Assembly (NCBI GenBank): GCA_963804495.1
Contig: CAWDQN010000006.1
Span: 1 to 64,000, forward strand
Direction of reading: 5' to 3'
Origin: Rhodovastum sp963804495
GTDB taxonomy: Bacteria; Pseudomonadota; Alphaproteobacteria; Acetobacterales; Acetobacteraceae
DNA: 64,000 nucleotides
Shown here: piece after piece, positions 36,066-45,566 of the stretch
How the letters are laid out: each line of letters begins with the position of its first letter
Position numbering within the stretch: the stretch's first letter is position 1
Notes under the pieces: generated by a model
Databases searched by the model: none
What the model saw: the letters and a program-made list of their open reading frames with translations, nothing else
Told to the model about the DNA's origin: nothing
Position numbers and translations under genes: made by a program

Positions 36066-36814
36066 ATGAGGGATGACACGTTCTTCATTGGCTGGGCGCG
36101 GCGCATTCCACCCGGCCTGGCTGGTTTTCTCGCCCGCGTCTCGCTGGGCCTGCTGGGTCTGGCCGGGTTGCTCGCCCTGGCATTGTCAGCCAGCATCGAC
36201 GACCCAGGGGGGGGCGCTTTCGACTGGGACGCGGGGGAACAGACGTTGCGCGGCATCATCACGCCGCTGCCCTACCCGCTGCTGCATCTGGCCCCGTCCG
36301 TCGCGCATCCCGCCGGACATACCGTGTTGCTGTCGGGGATCGGCAAGAACGGCGCCGCGGTCGATGCCGCGCTTGCCGGCCGCATGGTGGAGGCGACCGG
36401 CGTGATGCTCAAGCGCGGCAGCATCGACATGATGCAGCTCGGCGACGACCCCGGCCTGCGCGTTGCAGCGGGAGAGCGGGCACTGTCCGCCCCGGTGCAA
36501 CTCGGGCGCTGGCGCCTGGTCGGCGAGATCTGCGACGGCAAATGCTGGACCGGAGCGATGCGGCCGGGCAGCGGCATCGCCCACCAGGCCTGTGCCGAGC
36601 TGTGCCTGGACGGCGCCCTCCCGCCCGGTACCTGGTAACCACGAGCCCGGTCGAGGGCTCCAGTTTTTTGCTGCTGGCCGGCGCCGATGGCGGCCCGATG
36701 CCGGAGGCGCTGCGGCCGCTGGTCGCGGTGCGGTTGATGCTTGAGGGGGCGGTCGAACGGCGCGGCGACTTGCTCGTGCTGCGGGTCGCGCCCGCCGGGG
36801 TGCATCCGCTGTGA
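36066..36814 (+). CDS. Membrane-anchored protein of the redox operon, frame broken at 36624-36626
   Basis: Starts at ATG 36066 after the repeat ladder. One membrane helix (about 18-42) is followed by a large, probably periplasmic domain without recognised likeness, containing CDGKCWTGAMRPGSGIAHQA, a CxxxC with nearby acidic and basic residues. The first frame stops at 36638. Adding one C to the CCC at 36624-36626 gives RYLVTTSPVEGSSFLLLAGA and continues to the stop at 36814, for about 249 residues. Function is unknown. Cluster context suggests a redox or metal-binding partner of the FRD/Rieske protein. Confidence 0.6.
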
Positions 36815-37020
36815 TCGCGATCCGGCGCGTCGCCGCGGTGCTGCTGGTTTCGGCCGGATGCTGGATGGTGTGGATGCTCGGCGGGACACTGCTGGCGCTT
36901 GCCGGCCTTGATGATCTCGATCTGATCGGTCGGACCGTCCTGATCTTCGCGTTCCTCACTGTGTGCGAAGCCGTGCATGAGCGGGTCCGGTCCGTTTTGG
37001 ACCCGTCGCGTCATCACTAG
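36811..37020 (+). CDS. Small membrane protein of the redox operon
   Basis: 69 residues from GTG 36811, overlapping the previous stop by four bases. Two hydrophobic stretches (VAAVLLVSAGCWMVWMLGGT and VLIFAFLTVCEAVHERV). The SDR gene begins 17 bases after it. No family likeness. Confidence 0.55.
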   Translation: MIAIRRVAAVLLVSAGCWMVWMLGGTLLALAGLDDLDLIGRTVLIFAFLTVCEAVHERVRSVLDPSRHH

Positions 37021-37037
37021 AAACAGGGGGCCCTGCA

Positions 37038-37748
37038 ATGTCGCTCGAGAACAAGATTGTCATCGTGACCGGTGCCGGCGGGAATCTCGGCGCGGCCACA
37101 CTCGCTGAGCTGGCGCGCGGCGGAGCGCGGATCGTTGCGGCAGACCTGCACGGTGAGGCGCTGCAGCGAAGCCTCGCGGCAACCGGCGAGCCGGCACGCC
37201 ACTTGGCCGTTGCCGGCATCGATCTTGCCGAGGAAGCGAGCTGCGCGACGCTGGTCGCGCATGCGCTCGAACGGTTCGGACGGATCGATGGTCTGGCAAC
37301 GACCGTGGGGGGCTTCGCCGCGGCGCCGCTGGCGCAGACCGATTCCGAACTGCTGTTGCGCATGCTGCGCATCAACGCCGTCACGACGCTGAATATCATC
37401 CGCGCCGTGGTGCCGCCGATGCGCGCCGCTTGTGCCGGCAGCCTGGTGATGGTCGGCGCTGCCAGCGCGGTTCACGCCGGCGCCGGCATCGCCGCCTATG
37501 CGGCGGCAAAAAGTGCGGCGCTGCGCATGGTGGAAAGCTTCGCCGACGAGCTCCGGTCGGAGTCCGTCCGCGTCAATGCCGTCCTGCCCGGCACGATCGA
37601 CACGCCGCAGAACCGCGCTTCCATGCCGGACGCCGATCATCGGGCCTGGGTGAGCCCAGGGCAGATTGCCGCGGTCATCGCCTTCCTGCTCTCCGACGCC
37701 GCCAGCGGACTCACCGGCGCGTTGATTCCCGTGACTGGCCGCGGCTGA
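37038..37748 (+). CDS. Short-chain dehydrogenase/reductase
   Basis: 236 residues from ATG 37038 (MSLENKIVIVTGAGGNLGAA), a NAD(P)-binding Rossmann SDR. The active-site Ser and Tyr-x-x-x-Lys appear in VGAASAVHAGAGIAAYAAAK, and ESVRVNAVLPGTIDTPQNRA follows. The substrate cannot be told from sequence. The typical N-N-A-G is replaced by TVGGFA, a variation also seen in other divergent SDRs. It sits in the redox operon between membrane proteins and the Rieske/GltS gene. Confidence 0.88.
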   Translation: MSLENKIVIVTGAGGNLGAATLAELARGGARIVAADLHGEALQRSLAATGEPARHLAVAGIDLAEEASCATLVAHALERFGRIDGLATTVGGFAAAPLAQTDSELLLRMLRINAVTTLNIIRAVVPPMRAACAGSLVMVGAASAVHAGAGIAAYAAAKSAALRMVESFADELRSESVRVNAVLPGTIDTPQNRASMPDADHRAWVSPGQIAAVIAFLLSDAASGLTGALIPVTGRG

Positions 37749-37858
37749 CAGGCGCACCGCTGCGCTCTTTTCTGTCCGCAGCGGGACCCCGGCGAGGGGC
37801 CGATCCACCGTTGGTCGTATCGATCTGGTCTGACAGACGAACTCCCAAGGCGAGGTAG

Positions 37859-39473
37859 ATGATGACAAAAGTTGCGGTGGCGAAGCTGGACGATCTGAAC
37901 GATCGGGTGCCGGCCTACGCGCTGGTCGGCGAGGTTGATCTGGTGGTCGTCCGCTGGGACAACACCGTCTCGGTTTTCTACGGGCGATGCCTGCACCGCG
38001 GCGCGTTGCTGGCCGACGGGTTCGTGCGCGGCCAGAACCTGATCTGCGGCTTGCACGACTGGGACTACCGTCTCGAGAGCGGGGTGAGCGAGTGACAATA
38101 ACGCCGAGGTGCTGCCGCGCTTCACGGCGATCATCGAGGACAACCAGGTGCTGGTCGACGAAGCGGAAATCCGCGCCTGGGCCGAGCGTCATCCCCAGCC
38201 GTATGATCGTTCCGCCTATCAAGGGCTCTATGCCGATCTCCATGGCACAGACGAAGAACCGCATCTGGGCGAAATTCAGCGCCTGGCGCGCGACGGGCTG
38301 CGGCGCACCGGCGCGCATGGTCCAGTCGGCGCGATGGGCGTGCCTGGCCCTGCGTTGCCGCGCTGGGACGACATCCAGTTCGTGACGGCCCAGTTGCACA
38401 AGCTGCCGCTGCTGGACGGCGCACCGGTTGCCACCGAGCTGATCGTCGGACCGAAGGCGGCGCGACCCTTGCGGCTGGAAATCCCGTTGATCGTCTCGGA
38501 CATGAGCTTCGGCTCGCTGTCGGAGCCGGCGAAGATCGCCCTTGCCCGCGGCGCCGAGCGCGCCGGTACCGGCATCTGTTCGGGCGAAGGCGGCATGCTG
38601 CCGGAGGAGCAGGCGGAGAACACGCGCTATTTCTATCAGCTTGCCTCAGCAAGGTTCGGTTTTTCCTGGGAGAAGGTGCTAAAGGCGCAGGCGTTCCATT
38701 TCAAGGGCGGGCAGGCGGCCAAGACCGGCACCGGCGGGCATCTTCCCGGCGCCAAGGTGCGCGGCAAGATCGCGGCGGTGCGTGGCCTGTCTGTGGGGCA
38801 GGACGCGATTTCTCCCGCCCGTTTTCCCGATTGGGACGGGCTGGGGCCGATCCGCGATTTCGCCGCCGAGGTGCGCGCGCGCACCGGCGGCATTCCGATC
38901 GGCTACAAACTCTCGGCCCAGCACATCGAGAAGGATATCGACGCGGCGCTGGAAGTGGGCGTCGACTACATTATTCTCGATGGCCGCGGCGGCGGAACGG
39001 GAGCGGCGCCGCTGTTGTTCCGCGACAATATCTCGGTGCCGACCATCCCGGCTCTGGCCCGCGCACGCCGGCACCTCGATCGCACGGTCGGACGTGATGT
39101 CACGCTGATCATCACCGGCGGGTTGCGTCTTCCCGCGGATTTTGCCAAGGCGCTGGCGCTGGGGGCGGACGGTGTCGCGCTGTCGAACGCGGCGTTGCAG
39201 GCGATCGGCTGCCTCGGCATGCGCGCCTGCCAGACCAACAAATGTCCGGTTGGCATCGCGACGCAGGACCCCGGGCTGATTGCCAGGCTGGAGATCGAAA
39301 AATCAGCCGCTCGACTGGCGACTTTTTTTGATGCCAGCGTCAAGCTGATGCAGTTGCTGGCGCGGGCCTGCGGTCACCACCGGTTGGCGGATTTCACCGC
39401 GGACGATCTGGTGACGTGGAATGACTCAATGGCGAAGCTCGCCGCCATTGCCTTCGCCGGTGGCTCGCCATGA
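37859..39473 (+). CDS. Rieske domain fused to glutamate-synthase FMN domain, frame broken near 38083
   Basis: From ATG 37859 a short Rieske-type domain with CLHRGALLADGFV and CGLHDWDY (C-x-H ... C-x2-H) ends prematurely at 38095. One base fewer near 38083 joins it to NNAEVLPRFTAIIEDNQVL. The rest, about 450 residues, is the GltS FMN-binding barrel: SDMSFGSLSEPAKIALARGA, SGEGGMLPEEQ, KAQAFHFKGGQAAKTGTGGH, GLSVGQDAISPARFPDWDGL and CQTNKCPVGIATQDP. No GltB amidotransferase domain is present, so it is not a full glutamate synthase. The fusion occurs in related bacteria as a protein of unknown substrate. Confidence 0.8.
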
Positions 39474-39519
39474 GGTGCTGCCGTGCCGTTCAATCACGCT
39501 GAGCCTGGGGGAGAGAACC

Positions 39520-40371
39520 ATGCGTTCAGAACGTTTCGACTTTCCCGGCGGGGCCGGGCACCGTCTTGCCGCCCGGCTTGACCTGCCGGACGAGGCGCCG
39601 CGGGCGCAGGCGCTGTTCGCCCATTGTTTCACCTGCGGCAAGGACATCCACGCCGCCAGCCGGCTGTCGGCGGCGCTGGCGGCGGAGGGGGTGGCGACGC
39701 TGCGCTTCGACTTCACCGGTCTTGGCGGCAGCGACGGCGATTTCGCCAACACCGATTTCGCCTCCAATGTCGGGGACCTTGTCGCCGCGGCCGACCACCT
39801 GCGCGCAGCCGGCCGGCCACCGGCGATTCTGATCGGCCACAGCCTTGGTGGCGCGGCCGTGCTGGCCGCGGCCGCCCGCATCCCGGAGGCGCGGGCGGTG
39901 GCCACCATCGGCGCGCCCTTCGAAGTGGCGCATGTGCTGGATCAGTTCGCCGCTCATGTGCCCGAGGTCGAGGCGCGCGGCGAGGCGAAGGTGCAGCTGG
40001 CTGGCCGCCCCTTTACGATCCGCCGCGATTTCGTGGAGAACGCGCGCAGCCACGACCAGGCGCCGCACATCGCCGCCCTCGGCCGCGCCCTGCTCGTGAT
40101 GCACGCGCCGCTCGATCAGGTGGTCGGCATCGCCAATGCCCGCGCCATTTTCGAGGCGGCGAAACATCCGAAGAGCTTCGTGGCCCTCGACGGAGCGGAT
40201 CACCTGCTGTCCCGCCGTGAGGATGCGACCTACGCCGCGCGGGTGCTTGCGGCCTGGGCCTCACGCTACGTGCCCGCGGACCCTGCCGCACCCGCCGGCA
40301 CCGAGGCCGCAGCGACATCGGTGCCGGAGGAAGGTTCTGTCGGCGGCGGCACCACGCCGCGACCGGTGTAG
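39520..40371 (+). CDS. Alpha/beta hydrolase (esterase type)
   Basis: 283 residues from ATG 39520 with GGGGGAGA upstream. FAHCFTCGKDI, TLRFDFTGLGGSDGDFANTD, GHSLGGAAV (nucleophile Ser in G-H-S-L-G-G), a PLDQVVGIAN acid region and GADHLL (His) are typical. Proteins with this exact N-terminal likeness are often fused to an OsmC domain. Here the reading ends after a low-complexity Ala/Pro/Gly tail with no OsmC part, so either the fusion was lost or this is the stand-alone form. It is convergent with the TonB receptor. Confidence 0.85.
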   Translation: MRSERFDFPGGAGHRLAARLDLPDEAPRAQALFAHCFTCGKDIHAASRLSAALAAEGVATLRFDFTGLGGSDGDFANTDFASNVGDLVAAADHLRAAGRPPAILIGHSLGGAAVLAAAARIPEARAVATIGAPFEVAHVLDQFAAHVPEVEARGEAKVQLAGRPFTIRRDFVENARSHDQAPHIAALGRALLVMHAPLDQVVGIANARAIFEAAKHPKSFVALDGADHLLSRREDATYAARVLAAWASRYVPADPAAPAGTEAAATSVPEEGSVGGGTTPRPV

Positions 40372-40556
40372 CCGCGGGCGGCCAGCCCCTGTTCCGGCCG
40401 CGCCGCCCGTTGCCGGCAATCCAGGACCAGCGGCGCCTCCCCCCGTGCCGTGGCGTCCGCCGCTATCGCGCTTCTGCGCCAGTGGCATGACGTGGGCTGA
40501 CGATGTCATCGCGTTGCGCGGGCGCCGTTGACACAGGGTCCATGCGCAGACGCCCA
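40372..40556. other. Intergenic between convergent hydrolase and receptor genes
   Basis: 185 bases with no T-rich terminator and no recognised gene. The receptor frame runs open through it as sequenced, but I place the true receptor stop at 40557. Confidence 0.45.
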
Positions 40557-42894
40557 TCAAAGAAGTCACCCTGATCCCCACAAAGCCGCCAATCGGCGCA
40601 GCCGGGCTGTAGCTTCGCGGATTGGTCGCGTTGGGTGCCTGGGCGAGGAACACCGACGAGGTCGGCGCGAAGGTGCCATACGTATAGTATTTCTGATCAG
40701 TGACGTTCTGTAACAACCCAAAGATCTGAATGTTCGGCGTCAGCTGATAGGAGGTGTTCAGATTGAGCACGGCATAAGCGGGCAGCTTCGGGTTCAGATT
40801 GGCCTCGTCGCCGAACATGTACGTTCCGCTCTGCGCGAGCGCCGTGCCCCCTACAGTCCATGCATCGGTGATATTGTATTGCACGCCGAGCTTGATGAGG
40901 TTCTGCGGAATGCCCGGCAGCCGGTTGCCGGGACGGACGGTGAGATTGCCGTTGGCGTCGGCCTGTGGATTGCTGCCGGCGGATTCGACAAATCCGCTCT
41001 GGAACGTCGCATCGATGTAGCTGTAGTTGATATAAGCCAGCAGCCGGCCGGTCTTGAGCTGCAGGCTGGCATCGATGCCCTGGCGGCTTGTCCGCCCGAC
41101 ATTGGTGAAGAAGGCGCGGCCGAGGGTCACGCTGTTGACGAAGACAATGTCGTCGTCGAGGTCGGTGTGATACAGGCCGAGATTGTAATTCAGGCGCCCG
41201 CCGTCGAATGGCGCGACATTGCCACGGACCCCGGCCTCCAGCGTATCCGCGATCACCTGCTTCAGATTTGGATCGCCGGCGAAGAAGTTGGCGAGGCTGC
41301 ACGATTGGGTCGGGCTCGCGCAGGACAGCTCGGCGGGCGTCGGCGCCCGGTTGGCCTGTGAATACCCGGCATAGGCGGTCAGCCATGGCGTGACCTTGTA
41401 GGTGGCTCCCACAGCAGGGTTGAAGTGGTCGTAGAAATGATTGCCGGTCAGGTCGCCGCCGGTCTGGTCATTCAGGTCGATCTGCGCAGTGTTGAAGCGT
41501 CCGGCCAGCGTCATCGCCAGCTTCGATGTCAGCTCCAGCGTATCGGTGACATAGGCGCCCCAATAGGCATCGCTGATCCCGACCCGCACAGGGCTGTTGG
41601 TGCCGGGCTCGTCGATCACAATCCCGGGTCCGACAAAGACCCGCGTGACCGGCGTGATGCCGCCCACATACGACACGCCATCGAACTCGGTCTGCGCCCC
41701 GTCGAAGCTGAGCCCGCCGACCACGTGGTTTTTCCAACCCAACACATCATCGGTGTTTGTCACCTGCACCGAGGCGCCATAGCCATTGGTGTTTGTTGTC
41801 TGATCGTCCAGCTCGGAATACGGTCCGCCGTTGAGGAAGTCCGGAATCAGCCCGCCGCCGCGGGTCGTGCTGTAACCGCCGCCATTCTGGCACAGCAACC
41901 CCGATCCGTCATTGCACGGGGTGTCGTTCGGCGCATTGCCGTTGACGACGCGTTGCAGAAAATTGTTGTAATAAGCGACCGCCTGCAGCGACGTGGTTTC
42001 GCTGACCTCGTACGTGCCGGACAGGCTGATTTGGAGATACCTGTTGGAAATGCGGTTCGGCGCGGTGAACTGGGCGCGCGGGGCAACGTCCAGCAGTTCC
42101 ACGGGCGAGGTTCCGGGACCGTTCAACGCGGTGTTGGCGGCGGTGATGCCCAGATGCACCTCCGCCTTGTCGCCGCGCCAGCCGATATCGCCATACACGT
42201 TGTAAATGTCGGAGGTTTGCAGATCGCGCCAGCCGTCCTGGTGCAGGACATTGCCGCCGATATAGGCCAACTCGTTGCCGCTTTGTTTGCCATACTGGAA
42301 CTGCGCCTGCGCCTGTCCGAACGAGCCACCGGAGATCACCGCTTCGGCGCCGTCGTAGGAAAAACCGTTCTTTAGCTGGATATTCAGCGATCCCCCCAGC
42401 GCGTTTAATCCATAGACCGGGTTCGACCCCTCCAGGTTCATCCGGTCGATGGCAATGTCCGGAATCAGATCCCAGTTCACCGTATCGCCGAAGGGCTGGT
42501 TGAAGCGCACGCCGTTGACATAGACGGCAATGCCTTGCGGCGTTCCCTGCAGCGGCGATGCCTCGAACCCGTGATACAACAGGGTCGGCTGATACGGATT
42601 GCCGGAAGCGGACTCGAGCGTTACCCCGGCCGCCTGGTCATTGAGCGTCTGCAAGGCGTTCGGGCTGCCCTCGCGGGCAATGTCCGGAGCGCTGAACACC
42701 TGCGTCTGCGCGGGCACCAGGTTGCGGTCGATGCCGGAGCCGAGCAACGGCGATGCCGCGATGATGTTGACCTCCGGCAGCGTCGTGGCTGGGGCGTCCG
42801 ATGCCCCGGGTGACGGGTTTGGGGATGCGGATTGCGCCAGCGCCAGATGCGGCAGCACCGCCACCCAAAAACCGAGCGGCATAAGTCGTTTCAT
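40557..42894 (-). CDS. TonB-dependent outer-membrane receptor, 3' end disturbed
   Basis: About 780 residues from ATG 42894, with GGAGGAGA upstream (the GTG at 42906 lies in the ribosome site). A signal peptide ends near LALAQS. The plug domain has the box APATTLPEVNIIA, GVTLESASGNPYQPTLLYHG and YGLNALGGSLNIQLKNG. The beta-barrel has many alternating hydrophobic strands to GIRVT. One extra base near 40560-40566 removes the expected terminal Phe and stop (GIRVTF). As sequenced the frame runs on for about 100 codons across the hydrolase gene. Ligand unknown. No siderophore genes are nearby. Confidence 0.85.
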
Positions 42895-43255
42895 TTCTCC
42901 TCCCACGCGAAGCCGTATCGTTTCAAATCTATCGGAACCACAGAAAGCTTACGCGCCTGCGGTCCTGGGCATGCAATAGGCGGCATGCAATAGGCCACCA
43001 CCAGCCAACGCATTCCCCGATCATGCCACCATCGCCCCAGCCATAGGTTGGCAAGCTGTGCCTGCCTCAGAATCCCGCCAATGCATTCGGAGCGGAGGGT
43101 CCGCTTTGCTCCCAGCCAGCATGCCTGATCGGCTGCATCTCTCCCGGCGCCGATCACGTGAACGTTACCGCGGCTATGCCCGTAACACACCAGCCCCTGC
43201 GCCGTCTCTCGTTGGCGGACCTGTGGCTGGCCAGGCCCAAGGGGATATCCGGACC
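42895..43255. other. Intergenic between divergent receptor and msrB genes
   Basis: 361 bases that must carry both promoters. GGCATGCAATAGG occurs twice at about 42968 and 42980 (GGGCATGCAATAGGCGGCATGCAATAGGCC), a short direct repeat of unknown meaning. An in-frame extension of msrB upstream has no protein likeness. Confidence 0.45.
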
Positions 43256-43747
43256 ATGATGACGAAGCGCCTTCTTCTGACGTGTGGAACCAGCGGCCTC
43301 TCGCCGGCAGTCGGTTCGCCCTGGTCGGCGACCGTGTCCCACGCCGCCGAAACTTTCGCCATGAGCCATAGCGATGCCGAGTGGCGCAAGCTCCTCACGC
43401 CCGATCAATATGCGGTCTTGCGTCAGAGTGCGACGGAGCGTCCCCACAGCAGCCCCCTGCTGCACGGGCAGCGGCGTGCCACCTTCGCTTGCGCCGGCTG
43501 CGACCTTGACCTGTTCTCCTCGACGACGAAATCCGAGAGCCGCACGGGCTGGCCCAGCTTCCGGGCGGCTCTGGACAAATCCCTCGGCACAGCCTCGCAC
43601 ACCTCATTCGGCATGGAACGCACCGCCGTCCATTGCGCGCGCTGCGGTGGACACCTTGGCCACCTCTTCGATGACGGCCCCAGGCCAACCGGCCTTCGCT
43701 TTTGCATGAACGGCGTTGCCATGACCTTCAAACCCGCGACCGCCTGA
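43256..43747 (+). CDS. msrB: Peptide-methionine (R)-S-oxide reductase, exported
   Basis: 163 residues from ATG 43256. The N-terminus MMTKRLLLTCGTSGLSPAVG and the stretch to about residue 33 form a signal-like hydrophobic leader. Zinc ligands are CAGC (79, 82) and CARC (127, 130). The catalytic Cys is Cys150 in GLRFCMNG, and TGWPSF is conserved. It reduces R-methionine sulfoxide, probably in the periplasm. It starts an operon with dipZ (20 bases after) and msrA. Confidence 0.9.
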   Translation: MMTKRLLLTCGTSGLSPAVGSPWSATVSHAAETFAMSHSDAEWRKLLTPDQYAVLRQSATERPHSSPLLHGQRRATFACAGCDLDLFSSTTKSESRTGWPSFRAALDKSLGTASHTSFGMERTAVHCARCGGHLGHLFDDGPRPTGLRFCMNGVAMTFKPATA

Positions 43748-43766
43748 CACCGGAAAGCCCGCGACC

Positions 43767-45551
43767 ATGATCCTGTTCCTGTTGGCCTATCTGGGTGGCG
43801 TTCTGACCATCATCAGCCCGTGCATCCTGCCAGTTTTGCCGTTCGTATTCGCGCGCGCGGCTCAGCCATTCATGCGCAGCGTGCTGCCGATGCTCGTCGG
43901 CATGGCTGCGACCTTCGCCGTGGTGGCCACCCTGGCCGCCGCAGGAGGCGGATGGGCCGTCGAGGCCAACGAGTACGGCCGATTTGCAGCCCTGATCCTG
44001 TTGGCCGCGTTCGGCGTCGCGCTTGTGTTTCCCGCGCTGTCCGACTGGATCGCACGCCCACTTGTTGCGCTTGGGGCACGCCTGTCCCGCGCCGCCGGAC
44101 GAGGCGCTGCCGAAGGCAATGCGGCTATTTTCTGGTCGTTGCTGCTTGGCGTCGCAACGGGCCTGCTCTGGGCCCCCTGCGCCGGTCCGGTTCTCGGCCT
44201 GATCCTGGCGGGGGCGGCGCTCCAGGGCGCCAGCGTGCAGACCACGGTGCTGCTGGCGGTTTACGCTGCCGGCGCGGCAACGTCGCTCGCGCTTGCGCTG
44301 CTGATCGGTGGGCGGGTCTTCACCGCCATGAAGCGCTCGCTCCCGGCCGGCGAATGGATACGGCGGGGCCTCGGTGTGGCGGTACTCGTCGCCGTCGCGT
44401 CGATCGGGCTGGGTTTGGACACGGGTGTGCTCACCCGCGTGTCGCTCGCCAGGACGGCCGCCCTCGAAAAGGGCTTGCTCGATCGGTTCCAAGCCCCCGC
44501 GCAGGCCCAGTCGCAGCCCTTGGTGAACATGTCTGGCGGCCCCGCGATGATGATGCGCGCCGGGCCGTCCTCTCAGGCCGAAGATCTTCCGGTCGAAGGC
44601 ACGCTGCCGTCGCTGTCCGGCGCGGTTGCCTGGCTGAACTCGCCGCCGCTCACGGCCGACGGGCTCAAAGGCCATGTCGTTCTGGTGGATTTCTGGACCT
44701 ATTCCTGCATCAATTGTCTGCGGTCGCTTCCCTATGTGCGCGCCTGGGCGGAAAAGTATAAGGATAAGGGGCTTGTGGTGATCGGCGTGCACGCGCCGGA
44801 ATTCGCCTTCGAGAAGACCATCGCCAATGTCAGGAGCGCGATCGCCGACCTCCGGATCAGCTACCCGGTGGCCGTCGATAACGACTATGCGATCTGGCGG
44901 GGATTCAACAACCAATATTGGCCGGCGCATTACGTTGTTGATGCCGAAGGTCGCATCCGCCACCACAGTTTCGGCGAGGGCGAGTATGACACGACCGAAC
45001 GGGTGATCCGGCAGTTGCTGGCGCAGGCCGGCAAGGCCAACCTGCCTGCCGCGCCGGTCACGCTGCGCGCCGCAGGCGTGCAGGCGCAAGCGGATATCAG
45101 CGACATTCAATCGCCGGAGTCCTACATCGGCTACGACCGGGCGGAGAACTTCGTCTCGCCGGGTGGCCCCGTCCGGGACGTGGCCCATGGCTACACGGCA
45201 GAAACGCCGCGCCTCAATGAATGGGCGCTGTCGGGCGTTTGGACGATCGGCGGCGAGCATGCCACGCTGGATGCGAAAAACGGCGCTATCGTCTATCGGT
45301 TTCATGCCCGCGATCTGCATTTGGTGCTTGGCCCCGCGCCGGATGGCCGGCCGGTCCGGTTCAGCGTCATGATCGACGGCGCCCCACCCGGCGACGCCCA
45401 CGGCACGGATGTCGGTGCCGATGGACGCGGCGTCGTGACCGCGCAGCGGCTCTACCAACTCATCCGGCAGAGCGGCCCCATCACTGACCGCATCTTCGAG
45501 ATCCGGTTTCTCGATCCCGGCGCCCAGGCTTTCGCATTTACTTTCGGCTGA
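43767..45551 (+). CDS. dipZ: DipZ-type CcdA/thioredoxin fusion protein
   Basis: 594 residues. Residues 1-220 are a CcdA-type membrane electron carrier with Cys19 in SPCILPVLPF and Cys138 in WAPCAGPVLGL. Residues about 280-430 are a TlpA-type thioredoxin with Cys314 and Cys317 in FWTYSCINCLRSLP. A C-terminal beta-sandwich (about 440-590, ALSGVWTIGGEHATLDAKNG onward) is typical of DipZ. It takes reducing equivalents from cytosolic thioredoxin to the periplasm. Placed between msrB and msrA, it is the natural electron donor for both. Spacing is short on both sides (20 and 16 bases). Confidence 0.9.
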   Translation: MILFLLAYLGGVLTIISPCILPVLPFVFARAAQPFMRSVLPMLVGMAATFAVVATLAAAGGGWAVEANEYGRFAALILLAAFGVALVFPALSDWIARPLVALGARLSRAAGRGAAEGNAAIFWSLLLGVATGLLWAPCAGPVLGLILAGAALQGASVQTTVLLAVYAAGAATSLALALLIGGRVFTAMKRSLPAGEWIRRGLGVAVLVAVASIGLGLDTGVLTRVSLARTAALEKGLLDRFQAPAQAQSQPLVNMSGGPAMMMRAGPSSQAEDLPVEGTLPSLSGAVAWLNSPPLTADGLKGHVVLVDFWTYSCINCLRSLPYVRAWAEKYKDKGLVVIGVHAPEFAFEKTIANVRSAIADLRISYPVAVDNDYAIWRGFNNQYWPAHYVVDAEGRIRHHSFGEGEYDTTERVIRQLLAQAGKANLPAAPVTLRAAGVQAQADISDIQSPESYIGYDRAENFVSPGGPVRDVAHGYTAETPRLNEWALSGVWTIGGEHATLDAKNGAIVYRFHARDLHLVLGPAPDGRPVRFSVMIDGAPPGDAHGTDVGADGRGVVTAQRLYQLIRQSGPITDRIFEIRFLDPGAQAFAFTFG

Positions 45552-45566
45552 CATAGGAGACACGCG

